From Inonotus obliquus (lineage: Eukaryota > Basidiomycota > Agaricomycetes > Hymenochaetales > Hymenochaetaceae), in NCBI GenBank assembly GCA_032164295.1, contig JAJHTX010000004.1:806001-870000 (forward strand): a stretch of DNA of 64,000 nucleotides, given 5' to 3'. The notes beneath the pieces were generated by a model. It was given only the letters and a program-made list of their open reading frames with translations. It was not told the origin of the DNA and did no database searches. The position numbers and the translations under genes were made by a program. This document shows, piece by piece, positions 21,609 to 32,518 of this stretch; within the stretch, counting starts at the first letter, position 1; each line of letters begins with the position of its first letter.

Positions 21609-22884
21609 ATGTCTTCATTCTTCGGACTGTACGTCTCTTATTCATTTATCCGATTTCATATCATTCAAAAAATAGCTCACACTCATAATGATAATCAAAT
21701 CCATTCGGCTCATTGTTACTCAGCGGCAAGACACGGACATTCAAGCCGCGGAAGGATGTACCTGAGGGGACGAAGCAGTATCAGTTGCGTAAGTATGCGG
21801 AGGCTACGTTGGTGAGTGTTGACTTGCAATCTTGTACGGGATTTTGAGTCTGAGTCTGAGAATGGATGGATGGTTTGTAGGGATCAGGAAACCTCCGTCA
21901 AGCGGTGTTGCTGCCGGAGGGCGAGGACACGAACGAATGGCTCGCTGTGCACAGTACGTTCTTACCATCTGTCATCCGAGAATCGAAAGTTCTAAACGTG
22001 ATTTAGCTGTTGATTTCTTCAATCACTTGAACATGCTATACGGAACGATCACCGAGTTCTGTTCTCCTCAGGAGGTATGCGCATGATCAACTATGACCGA
22101 CACAACTTTGACACGAGCCTATCAATATATGCATGATGGCCGATTAGTGTCCCATCATGTCTGCAGGACCACGGTACCCGTTTTTTCTCCGGCCATAGTG
22201 ATTGTTTGCATATCGTCTGAAACTCTCGTGTTAGATACGAATACCTCTGGGAAGATGGTGCGAAATTCAAACGGCCAACTAAACTTCCCGCACCGGACTA
22301 CGTCGACGCTCTCATGAACTGGGCTCAATCCCTTCTGGACGACGAGTCTGTATTTCCAAACAAGATCGGTACGTTTTTGTAGAGTCGTTTCGTTGTCGAC
22401 TCGAATCCTAATCACTAATTCACGTCTTTGTTTCTTTGTTTCTTTTGGTTTCTTTGATCTCAGGTGTACCGTTCCCGAAGAACTTCCGTGATACCGTACG
22501 CACGATCATGCGACGATTGTTCCGCGTATACGCGCATCTTTATAGTAATCACTTTGATCAAATATGCGCGCTTGGGATTGAAGGTCCGATCAAGTTCTTT
22601 TCTTTCGTTCTTCCTTTCCAACATAATAGAACTAACCCAACCTTCCTTTTTTTTTTCGTTTTCTGGTAGCACATCTTAATACGAGTTATCGGCATTTCTT
22701 CTTGTTCATTCATGAGGTACGTTCTTTTGTCTTTTGGCCATTCTTCATACCTTCATATCGTCATATCGTCATAACCTAACATCTCTTTCTTTGTTGTGAA
22801 CAGTTTGATCTCGTCGACAAGAAGGAACTCGCACCGCTTGATGAACTCAATGAGGCTATTCTAGCTGAGGACAAGTCACGGTAA
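21609..22884 (+). CDS. MOB1: MOB1 kinase activator (MEN/SIN pathway)
   Basis: Mob1 binds and activates NDR/LATS-type kinases (Dbf2, Sid2) for mitotic exit and cytokinesis. Exon 1 is MSSFFG; later exons give KTRTFKPRKDVPEGTKQYQL, AEATLGSGNLRQAVLLPEGE, TNEWLAVH, VDFFNHLNMLYGTITEFC, the cysteine of the Mob1 zinc site, YLWEDGAKFKRPTKLPAPDY, PFPKNFRDTVRTIMRRLFRV, YAHLYSNHFDQICALGIEAH and the His-rich zinc ligand segment LNTSYRHFFLFIHEF. The C-terminal exon is DLVDKKELAPLDELNEAILA and so on to the stop at 22882-22884. About seven introns of 50-100 bases are needed. All hallmarks of the family are present and nothing is missing. Confidence 0.93.
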
Positions 22885-23521
22885 TCTTTTCGCTTTCCTT
22901 TCGTCAGCTTATGTATTCCGATGTGCGGTGTAGTTGCAGGGTTGCATGCATGTATTATAACTTGTTGAGGCCGGAGAGATCTAGATTTAGATCCGTTGAA
23001 ACAAGCTTAAGTATACCATTTGTTACTCTTGAGTATGCGAGGACCGCAAGATCAATGAACGATTGAAATTTCGTACTTAATTTCTCTTTGTATTTTATCA
23101 AATCGGTACTTGCAAAACTCGTTACTCGTGCCTAGTCGATAGTGCATGGTGCAGTGGCGAAGCACCACATAATTTCTGTGTTGCACGAACTCTGACAATT
23201 GGCCGAAATATATTGTTTTCTTCGCTTTCGAAGACACGTAGTTGGGAGAAAGACTGCGAGTACAATGTCTACGTCACTCGAGACGCAACACTTCGACGCA
23301 CCACTGGCATTTCTATACATCGCTTTCCCATCCTCATAGATAGTCAGTACATCCTGATCTGCTCTGCTAATGCTACGGTAGATCTTCATTTCGCATTTAG
23401 AATCCTCCTCCCCCACTCCCCCCAACACACACACAAACACACATCTCCTTGTCGTCGTTAAAGCCGTGTCAAGAATATGCCGTTGAATCAGCAAGCAGCA
23501 AGTATTATGCTATGCTGTCCA
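22885..23521. other. Convergent 3' spacer between MOB1 and SUP35
   Basis: 637 bases between two stop codons. It contains a CACACACAAACACACA run near 23425-23443 and several unrelated short frames. No RNA gene was seen. Confidence 0.45.
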
Positions 23522-25508
23522 TTACGCGCTATGATTCGTCGTATTTCCGCCTAATGCAAGGTTCGCGACGTTATCCGCTAAGTCGCCGGGTGATTCTATT
23601 AACTTGGTAACTTTCCCGATGGCGACTGTCTTGCCTAGATATCACACACAAACATAAGCAACCCCAAAGACAAAACGTCAAAACGTCACTAGTAGCTTGG
23701 ATGAAGGGAGCGACGTACCCTCATCTCGTAAAGTGAATCGACCCATTTGCGGGTGATCAGCAAACCGTTCGATACAAATCGGCTGCGCAGTCTCAATAAG
23801 CGCGACAATTTTCTGTCCCTTCTTCGCAAACTGTGGAGGTTTCTTCGACTTCCGACCTGTCGCCTTGTCAAAGTAATGCAATAGTGCAGCAAGAGTAACC
23901 TCCTCCGCAAGGGTATGTACATGCATCACAGCACTATACCCAGCGCAAATGATATTCTTATGCTCCAAAATCGCTAGTTGTGCTTCGAATTGGCGTACGG
24001 CATGGACGGAATTGGTAGGTGAAGTGAGTACGAAACCTGTACTGATATCTTCGTCGTCTACACCTTTCAGCCGAACTCGTGTGTTATCTCCGCAGATTGC
24101 GTGTGGGACTTCGTCTTCGAGTTCATTGTAGATTTGTGCCACTTCTACTAAGGTGCGGTTTGGCATGAGGAGGAGCTCGTCATTTCGCTGTAATCTACCG
24201 GATTCGATCTTCCCGACGACGATGGTACCCATGTCTTTGTACTTCTCTGCGACAGGAAGCATGAGCGGGCCTGATATTTTGCGGTTGACCATGGGCATTT
24301 TGTCAAGTAGTTCCAGTAACGAAGGACCACTGGGATGTGTCCTCTTAGCACCTGATACCTGAGCGTAGAAATTACGAGTGTACTTACTCGTACCAAGGAG
24401 CGATATCCTTGGATACTCTGTCCTTCAAATTAACACCCGTTTGTGCAGAAACTGGCACAAAGAGTAAGTCTGTTTTCGGGTTATATCCAGATGCCTTGAT
24501 GAAAGGCGTGATCTTGGTAATAATCTCATCGTAGCGCGCTTTATCCCATTCGACGGTCTGATCGTCCATCTTGTTTATCGCAATGACAAGTTTTGATACA
24601 CCAGCAGTCTTCACAAGCATCACATGCTCACGTGTCTGCCCGCCTTTCTCGAACCCAGTTTCGAATTCGCCTTTACGGGCTGAGATAACGAGTACGGCGA
24701 CATCGGCTTGTGCGGCTCCTGAGATCATGTTTGGTACGTATGTCTTGTGTCCTGGCGCATCAAGGATTGTGTATCGTCGCGTATCAGTCTCGAAGTATCC
24801 TCGACCAACTTCAATAGTTTTGCCCTTATCCCGCTCAGACGGCGTTGAGTCGAGTGCCCATGAGATGTACCAGCTCTCCCGCCCCGCATCCTTCGCCTCC
24901 TTTTCGTACTTCTCCATTGTTCGCTTGTCAACCATGCCCGTCAGGAAGAGTATATTCCCACCCATAGTACTCTTTCCAGCATCGACATGTCCGATGAACA
25001 CGATGTTGAGGTGTTGCTTGACTTCACTAAGTATGAGCACACGACCTGGCACAAAGGGAATGAAAAGTTCAATTCACTCACGGTCGCCGAATAAATCCTG
25101 TAACGTAGCTTCATCAGCGGCGGCTTGCACATCTTCGACGACTTTAGTTGCATCAGTCTTTGCTCGCTCCGTCGTGAATGTCTTGGATTTTGCGGTCGCT
25201 GCTTTTTCTGGCGGTGCCGGCGTGGAAGTTTTGGATGGGGTTGACGAAGCAATGCTCGGCGTAGGCGCTGGTGGTGGTGGGGTAGCTGGTGGTGCCGCCG
25301 GTTGCACTGGGATTGGTGCAGGCGCAGATGGCGGAGGAGTAGGCTTGCTACCACCAATATTGAGTGAGATCGTTGGCGGCGGCTTCGGCGCCTCCGCTTG
25401 CTCTGGTCGCTCTATTGGTGCAGGTGGCGGCTGTGATTGGGCAAATTGCTGGGGAGGGCGAAACTTTCCTGGGACAAACTCGACCGCGTTGGTATTAAGC
25501 CTGCTCAT
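23522..25508 (-). CDS. SUP35: Translation termination factor eRF3 (SUP35)
   Basis: GTPase partner of eRF1 in stop-codon release. The start at 25508 gives MSRLNTNAVEFVPGKF, containing the PAM2-like element near the N-terminus (NTNAVEFVPGKF). A Pro/Ala-rich N-region of about 140 residues follows. The G domain shows G1 GHVDAGKST, G3 DAPGH and G4 NKMD, with the class signature SERDKGKTIEVGRGYF. Domains II and III continue after an intron (DKMPMVNRKISGPLMLPVAE; FTLRDEG). The final exon reads KTVAIGKVTKLIESPGD and ends NHSA with the stop at 23522-23524. Between exon 1 and the G domain the joined codons read RRVLILSEVKQHLNIVFIG. The N-region is not Gln/Asn-rich, unlike the prion domain of the budding-yeast protein. 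Confidence 0.95.
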
Positions 25509-26378
25509 TGTTGACGAGGGTAGGGATGATGTGTATAACCTGTACCTAGGAGGAGGACTTGAGCTGAATGCCCTAGGGTTTATATTTCTTCGTGTATGCG
25601 CCGGCACGTGCTCGGCAAATAAATAAGTCATTTTTCTTATATTTTTATGTTCAACTCAGACTTGGACACTTGCTTCAAGGCATCTCCCCAAAGCCGAATC
25701 CTCGCCATCGCTGGATACTTCATCGGAATACCATTTGTATCCTGGCTTCCTCCGCGTCGATAAGTCAAGCGCTGAGGCTGCGCAGTGTACATCATGCCCA
25801 AAGTTCTTGCACTGCGATGAATAAACTGAAGATGTCCATAAAGGACGGTGTACAGGTATCGTATTGCATCTCGAATACATCGATGCAATCCAATACTGAT
25901 GAAAGCTGCGATTGGATTGCAGTTCTCTCGTTATTTCTGGCAAACCCTATTACCGCGAAGTTCAGAATCAATCGTACTGGTAAGCGCTGTGAGCCTGTGA
26001 AATAGGCTCCTACAAAGGTTGGGCGCTTGTTATGCCTTTACTCAGCTGCACGTTCCAACTCCGCCGGCGCTTAGGAACCAGCTATAACTTGCGTAGTCGT
26101 CCCTCTCAAACTTGGTCAACTGACAACTTGTCGAAGCTGAACTATGGACGACAGCCAACGGAGCGTTGTACGTTACACCTCGCATACTCAGAGCGTACAC
26201 CAGTCAAGGCTTCTGTTAGCTTTTCCCTTACTTCACGTGACGAGCGCTGTTAAATATTGCTTTCTCAAGAACGAGTTCCGCTTCGCAACATTACGGTGCC
26301 ACCGCACCCACACAATTCGATAGGCATCGGGCTATTAATCCACCTTACGATGAAGATGAGGAATCCCCGCATTCATTT
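25509..26378. other. Intergenic region upstream of SUP35 and the membrane-protein gene
   Basis: 870 bases between divergent genes. The part from about 26270 stays open in the frame of the downstream gene and encodes an acidic stretch (NPPYDEDEESPHSF), so an extra 5' coding exon of that gene probably lies here behind the acceptor TTTCTCAAG at 26269. The exact first exon could not be fixed. Confidence 0.4.
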
Positions 26379-27691
26379 ATGCCTCGTTGGAACGAGCATT
26401 GTTTTCCTGTCTTCGTAGCAGTTTCTTGTGCTATCGTTCTTGCCGTAATTTTCTACTTTGCCGGTATTGGCGAACGGCATCCTTCTACACCGATTTCTCC
26501 AGAGCCAAGGCCTCCTGTCGAGCACGAGCCTGTCGAGCACGAGCCTATCGAGCACGAGAATTACCGGAACTCCGGAATATACTGGGATTCGCCACGGTCA
26601 CTCGAATGCATTGGCGAATATCATTTTCGTGAGTGTCTGTTAGGCACTCTCAGAATACTCTCCTGTGCTTATTCTGAGATTCTCTAAAGGGCAATATCAT
26701 GCTCAGCTTCAAAATGTTTCTCATGAGCGGGGATTCGACGCGCTGAAGGCATGTGAGGCCTTGGATATCGAGATAAAAGGCCATTACTTTGATTCTCCAG
26801 AACACTGCCGAAGAGACGTGAGCTTCTTATAAGACCCTCTAGAATCAGGATTATACTGAATGCCAGGTCAGGGCTTGTATATGTATGGTTACTGGACCGT
26901 GTACGATCCGTCCGACTGTACGATTGATGATGAGATTCAACGATACCGAAAGGCTGGGATATTTTGGGACGCTGTTGTGCGAGCAGAGCATTGTCACACT
27001 TATGATAAACGTAGGTCATCGGATCTGTCACGCCACGAATTTGGATCACTCACTGGCAAGCGCCTCAAATAGGCGAGTTTAAGGCCCAGCTCTTGAACAT
27101 CCCACCCAGCTTCGATTGGATGAAAGCGTGTATTTATATTCCGGTTAGGATTCAGGATGAAGAACTGGAAGTGCCGTATTCATGTGAGCTACGCGTGAGG
27201 AGTTTCCTTCTTTGACTCGTCTGAATCATATTCAAATGCGTGTGGTCCTAGGACTCCGTGGTCTGGGGGAAATGGCTTGTAAGCAACCAGTTGGACTGCA
27301 GGCCATACTGGGGGCCACTACACGATGTCGTGAGTTTCATCTCGCTCTGCCCGAGTTACACGATACTAAACACTCCATTCAGGGATGCCAAGCATCCGGG
27401 AAGAAGGTCTGTTAGCCCATCCCGTCCATCAATACTTATAACTCATCGTTCGTTGGTTTCCACTTCAGAGGTACGAAGCGCCTTTGTGGAACCTCAATGA
27501 AATGGAAGAGCGATACCGGTCACCCATGTGCTATACTACGCCTGCAACGTGGCACGGGATTTACTATGCCCACCCTTCGGCTTGTGACGATAGAGTGAGT
27601 CATCAACCTTCGTTTACTGCCCTAGGCATAATTATCTTCCTTCCAGAAACGTGGGGGAATGACTGGAATATGGGAGACCGAGAACTGTTAA
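26379..27691 (+). CDS. Lineage-specific single-pass membrane protein, function unknown
   Basis: Seven exons join in frame. The coordinate start is the first ATG of the visible exon; the true start is probably upstream. A cytosolic N-end with RWNEHC leads into one transmembrane helix (FPVFVAVSCAIVLAVIFYFA). Then comes a Pro-rich spacer with a tandem EHEP repeat (VEHEPVEHEPIEHE) and an outer domain of about 230 residues with eight or more cysteines and many aromatic residues: DIEIKGHYFDSPEHC, LYMYGYWTVYDPSDC, RKAGIFWDAVVRAEHC, VVWGKWLVSNQLDCRPYWG, WNLNEMEERYRSPMC, HGIYYAHPSAC. The spacing of W and C suggests related segments. Such proteins are common in mushroom genomes without a named function. 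A type II topology is inferred. The stop is at 27689-27691. Confidence 0.6.
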
Positions 27692-28048
27692 CGAGATGAG
27701 ATGATGTTGGCAGGGTCCATCCCAGAAGTTCACTGCAAGGTGGTTGCTGATGTTTCCGTTGACGTCTCGAGGTGTCATATATTGTTCTGGATCTCTTCGC
27801 CGTTTCGCGATGACTGTAAATTGGAATCCTGTTCAAAGAAATAATAAGTGATCGAATTTTCGCGATGTAACTCAGTGTGGTAGCAGCTCAGCTCGGTTGC
27901 TTTGGGTGATTGCGTGGTTTTGGCTTGAAAGATCAGAATAGAGTGAAACTTGAAAGAGTGAAAGTGTAAATTTCCCACGGTCAGGTTAAAGTAGCTGCCG
28001 TCATTGCCCTTGAGCTCCTCTCCCATCTTATCCCTGTGTGCGGAGACC
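27692..28048. promoter_or_regulatory. Upstream region of SLA1
   Basis: 357 bases between the membrane-protein stop and the SLA1 ATG. No gene was recognised; it presumably carries the 3' UTR of one and the promoter of the other. Confidence 0.4.
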
Positions 28049-31000
28049 ATGGCAGCCACAGTTCACTATCTAGCCGTACTCAAGGCGTTATATGACTACA
28101 AAGCAGACTCGGAGGATGAGATCTCCGTCAAGGAAGACCAAATTCTCTTCCTCATCGAGCGCACCGATGATGAGTACGTGCCGCACCCATTGTCCTGTGA
28201 ACTCCGCAGTTATCATGTGCTAATGAGAAATCAATTTCGGTAGCTGGTGGAGAGTCAAGCCTCGAGATGCTGATGAATCGGTCGAGGGTGGACTTGTTCC
28301 TGCTGCATACGTTGAGCAGGCAAGTCTATGTTTCTTGGGAGTGCTAGCTAATTGTGATCCTTTGAATGACCGTGTTGCTTGTTCGTTCAGGCACCACACA
28401 AATCTGCAGCAAAAGCTCTATATGATTACGACGCGAGCGCTCCTGGAGAGCTTACCCTTAAGGAGGATGAGGTTCTCCTGGCATTTGAGGCAGAGGAGGG
28501 TTGGCTCCTCGTGCAAACCGAGAAGGATGGGGGTAAAGCCGGATTCGTGCCTGAGAATTACGTCGAGGTATTTCTCCCACTGTTTTCCGTTACAATACTC
28601 GCATTGACATGCTGCGTAGCTTACTGACGGTGAAGCGACTGGAGAAGCGGAACAAGAGGAACAAGAGGAAGGACCTGCACCAGTAGTTGCTCCTGCTATC
28701 ATCGTCCCACCATCGGTGTGTACACTCAAATTATATCTGGTAGTACAACTGCTACATCTATCCCTAGCCACCTCGACCATCTGTTCCTTATGTTGACCCC
28801 GCCGAGCGAGTTGCTGCATCACACGCGAAGACACAATCAGTTGACCATATCAAGACGTGGTCCGTGTCGGAAGTGGACAAGAAGGGGAAGAAAAAGAAGG
28901 GCACGCTAGGTATCGGCAATGGCGCTATCTTCTTTGCGAGCGAGGCGGATAAGGTAGATTCTTTTCTTGGCGTTCAGATATGTTGCGTGCTGATTGCTGG
29001 CGCATATTCCATAACAGACCCCCGTTCAGAAGTGGCCGACGAGTGACGTTGAGAGCTCGTATACCGAAAAGACAAAGCATGTGCACATCGAAATCGGAGG
29101 CCCGACGCCTGTTCATCTTCACTATAACGCCGGATCGAGGGACTATGCAGAAGCGATCATCGAGAAACTCGATCAGTCCAAAGCGGCCGCCAAAGCATCG
29201 TCGGCTGAAGCAGCCGAATCGCCTGTTGAGGAACAGAGGGAAGAACCTGCTCTCACCAACGGGGCTTCACCGAAGCCCAAGAAGAACGGATTCAATGTAC
29301 ATTTTGCGGAGCGGCCACCCTCGATCATCTCGCCTCGCGAGCCTGATCCGGATAGTGAACCTGAAGACTCTTACATCGCCGCACGAGAGGATCGCACGAA
29401 GCGTGATGATGGAAATGAATGGTGCATCGTTCTGTATGAATTTAACGCGGACGGAGATGATGAGCTTTCTGTTCAAGAGGGCGATCGATTGATTGTTATA
29501 GAGAGGGATGGCGATGAGTGGTGGAAAGTTCGTGATTCTATGGGACACGAGGGTGTTGTTCCTGCCTCCTACGTTGAGCTTGAAACGAAGGTAGGGATAG
29601 CGCTTACTGAATGGGTCATATCTCATCTCACTATGGTTAATATTTCAGGCTGGTTATTCCGCCAAGATCACAAATGGCTACACCGACGAAGATGCGGCAG
29701 CAGCAAGGGCAGCAGCTCTTGCTGAGCAAGAGGAGAGGGAACGTGAACTTGAACGTGCGAGGAAGGAAGAAGCGAGGCAACGTGCAGAGGCAGAACTTAG
29801 AGCCAAGCTAGCAGAAACTGCCGAAGCGGAGCGTAAACGTGAAGAGCGGGAACGGGAACGCGAGCGTGAGCGAAAGATGAAAGAGGAGGAAGAAAGGCAA
29901 CGACGAGAGGAAGAGGAAGATGAGCGAAAACGTGCGACTCGCCAGCCTGCTCGCCCGTAAGAAGTTATGTTCATCTCTGATTGTCTCGTCTAATCCTTTG
30001 TGTCTCCACAGCACGAGTGCATCAGGTGGTCGTTCTAAGTCATCTGAAGAATACGCTCCCTCCCCACGGGATAAGTCTAGGCCAAGCGATAAAGCTCGTG
30101 AGTATCGCAATACTGCAACCAAGAAGAGTTCTTGTTAATTGCTATTCGTCACCTAGGTTCCCATCCTAATACAGAGAGAGTCCGCACGTGGCACGACCGC
30201 ACGGGTCAGTTCAAGGTCGAGGCAGAGTTCCTCGGGTTGTCCAACGGGAAGTTGCGCTTACACAAGACCAACGGCGTTGTCATCGAAGTTCCGACGGAGA
30301 AAATGTCTCAGGAAGACATGAGATACATCGATCGGTTGCAAGGCGGAAAGGAAAGGAGCAGAGAACCTTCAACGTCGAGGGCGCTTTCTCCAGGATCGGA
30401 TGATGAGCCTTTAGCTGTACGACGGCGCTCATTGCACCCCGAATCAAGGAAGCCTGTCCCACCGAAGAAAGGGAAGAACATTGACTGGTTCGAATTCTTC
30501 TTAAATGCGGGCTGCGATATTGACGATTGCACGCGGTACGCTGCAGCATTTGAGCGAGATAAGATTGACGAAGTGATTCTGCCTGATATCACACACGAGA
30601 CTATGCGCTCTCTGGGACTACGCGAGGGAGATATCATAAGAGTTAAGAAAGCGATTGCGACACGTGCTCAAGGTACAGGTGGAACCACGGCATTAGAAGA
30701 GCAGATCAAAAAGGACGAGGAGCTTGCACGTAGACTGCAAGAGGAAGAGAGCAGAAGCACCCCTGGGCGACAAACCACGTCTCCAGCGTTATTCACTTCT
30801 GGTCCAGGAGGCATACTGAAGAATAATACACGGAGAGGTAGGCCCCAGCCTAGCAAGAGCTTGCCACCAACTTCTGTGGATATCCAAGCTATCACAACTG
30901 CGTCTGAGCAGATTAATCGTATGGATAGTCCAGCGACGGCCCGCGTTTCTTCCCCCATCAGCGCGGTAATAGGGCCTCCGAGAGCCAGCTCTGCAGCTCC

Positions 31001-32292
31001 GGTCGCCACTGGCTTTGACGATGATGCATGGACTAATCGACCAAGCTCAGCTCAGCCATTGGCTTCAACGTCTACCGGTAACACGAGAGCGCCTTCTGCG
31101 CCTCCGGCTCAGACGCAGCTTGCCGCTACGCAATCTCCACCAGCGACCGCTCCACCTCCCGCTCCGGCGCAGACGACGAATTCTCCCACTCCAGCAAATG
31201 CGACGTCAACAGGAACCAGTCTCGCGCGTACAACGGAATCTGATGTGTTTGATCAGCTCGCCCGTCTGAGCGCACTGAGGACTCAGAGCACCGCGGCAAA
31301 GAGTTCCCCTGGTCCCGTTTCTGCACCGGTCTCTGCAGTATCACCTCCTATCATCAATTCACCCTTTGGATTCCAGAGTGGTATGGGCATGGGATCATCA
31401 CCTATTCCTATGGGTCAAATACAACCTCATATTACTGGGTTCCCGCAACAGCAGCAGCAGCAGCAGCAGATCGGACCTCGAGGACCATTTGCACCTGTCT
31501 CGGCGAACCAAGGTCTCCTCAATCCTCTCATACCGACTACAACGGGCTTCAATAGCTTTGTCCCGACCCGGCCAAGTAGTAATCCGCCAACATACAACAC
31601 AGCATCTCCCCAGCCTCCCTCCTTCCTCAATACTCAGCCTACAGGACTTCCTAATACCACATTGGCTACTCAGCCCACTGGGTTCCCCGGTTCGACAGGT
31701 GGCTTCCAACCAACCGGGTTCCCCGGTGCTACTACTGGTGTTGGCATTGGTGCGCTAAATGTACAGCCTAGTGCATTCGGTACCGGCATCCAACCACAGC
31801 CCACTGGTTTACCGAACACAGGTCCTTTGATGACGCAGACGACCAGTTATCCCGGAGCTTTGGGCTCGGGACCATTTGCTGGTGGGAGGTCATTTGGACC
31901 TTTACAGCCTAGTGAGTTCGATGCTTCTCGTCTTGTGATTAATGATTGGTTAGCTAATTTACTGTTTGTGTATCATAGATTACACTGGATTCAATCCTGG
32001 ATTTGGACAAGCATCTTCGCTACCTCCACCTGTCCCGCCATTACCACAAAGCAACACCAATGGCAACAGCACCGCTCCTGCGAACGTTTTTGCCCAGATG
32101 AAATCGGGAACATTCGCACAAGACACTGCTCCACAACCCTCGAGTATGTTGCATCCTTTTTTTAGTAATCCGCGTGTCTTATGCTTCCTCGTTGTAGATA
32201 AATACGACGCCTTACGTCCACAACCTACAGGCTGGGGTATGCAGGGAACGACAACAGGATACCCGAACGGTTTATCCGGACCATTTTACTAA
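28049..32292 (+). CDS. SLA1: SLA1-like endocytic actin-patch adaptor
   Basis: Adaptor that couples cargo and clathrin to actin assembly at endocytic sites. The start is placed at MAATVHYLAVLKALYDYKAD. Two N-terminal SH3 domains follow (ALYDYKADSEDEISVKEDQI with WWRVKP; KALYDYDASAPGELTLKEDE with GFVPENYVE). A third comes after a linker (IVLYEFNADGDDELSVQEGD, EWWKVRD, GVVPASYVEL). Next are a highly charged E/R coiled region (about 29720-29940), the SHD1 domain (VRTWHDRTGQFKVEAEFLGL) and the SAM-like SHD2 domain (WFEFFLNAGCDIDDCTRYAA). The Pro/Thr/Gln-rich C-tail has repeated LxxQxTG-type sites: LNTQPTG, LATQPTG, IQPQPTG and LRPQPTG, which in yeast are targets of Ark1/Prk1 kinases. It ends SGPFY at 32292. 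Neighbouring frame shifts are short introns. Confidence 0.93.
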
Positions 32293-32518
32293 TTCATTTC
32301 CTGCATGTGTAGTATAATTTCCCTTTTACTCAATCCAGGAGACAAATCATTTTTCAAAGCGGAGAATGTGGGTGGTGACTATTGGCTGCTACTACAAAAG
32401 GAGAATGCAAAAGACACTAAAAGGATAAATATACCTCTAATAAACGACTGAGACACAGGGGTAGGGTATGCTATAAGTAGAGAAGAATGCCAAGGGACGG
32501 AAAAGGTGAAAGCGAAAA

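Noticed and set aside
23400..23460. CACACAAACACACA run considered as a CRISPR-like or structured repeat
   Set aside because: Simple dinucleotide-type repeat in a 3' spacer of a eukaryotic genome; no spacers or repeat units.
24571..25626. Long plus-strand frame (351 codons), Gly/Ala-rich
   Set aside because: It lies wholly opposite the eRF3 exons, where the G-domain motifs are unmistakable.
29720..29974. Minus-strand serine/arginine-rich frame
   Set aside because: It is the reverse shadow of the E/R-rich coiled region of SLA1.
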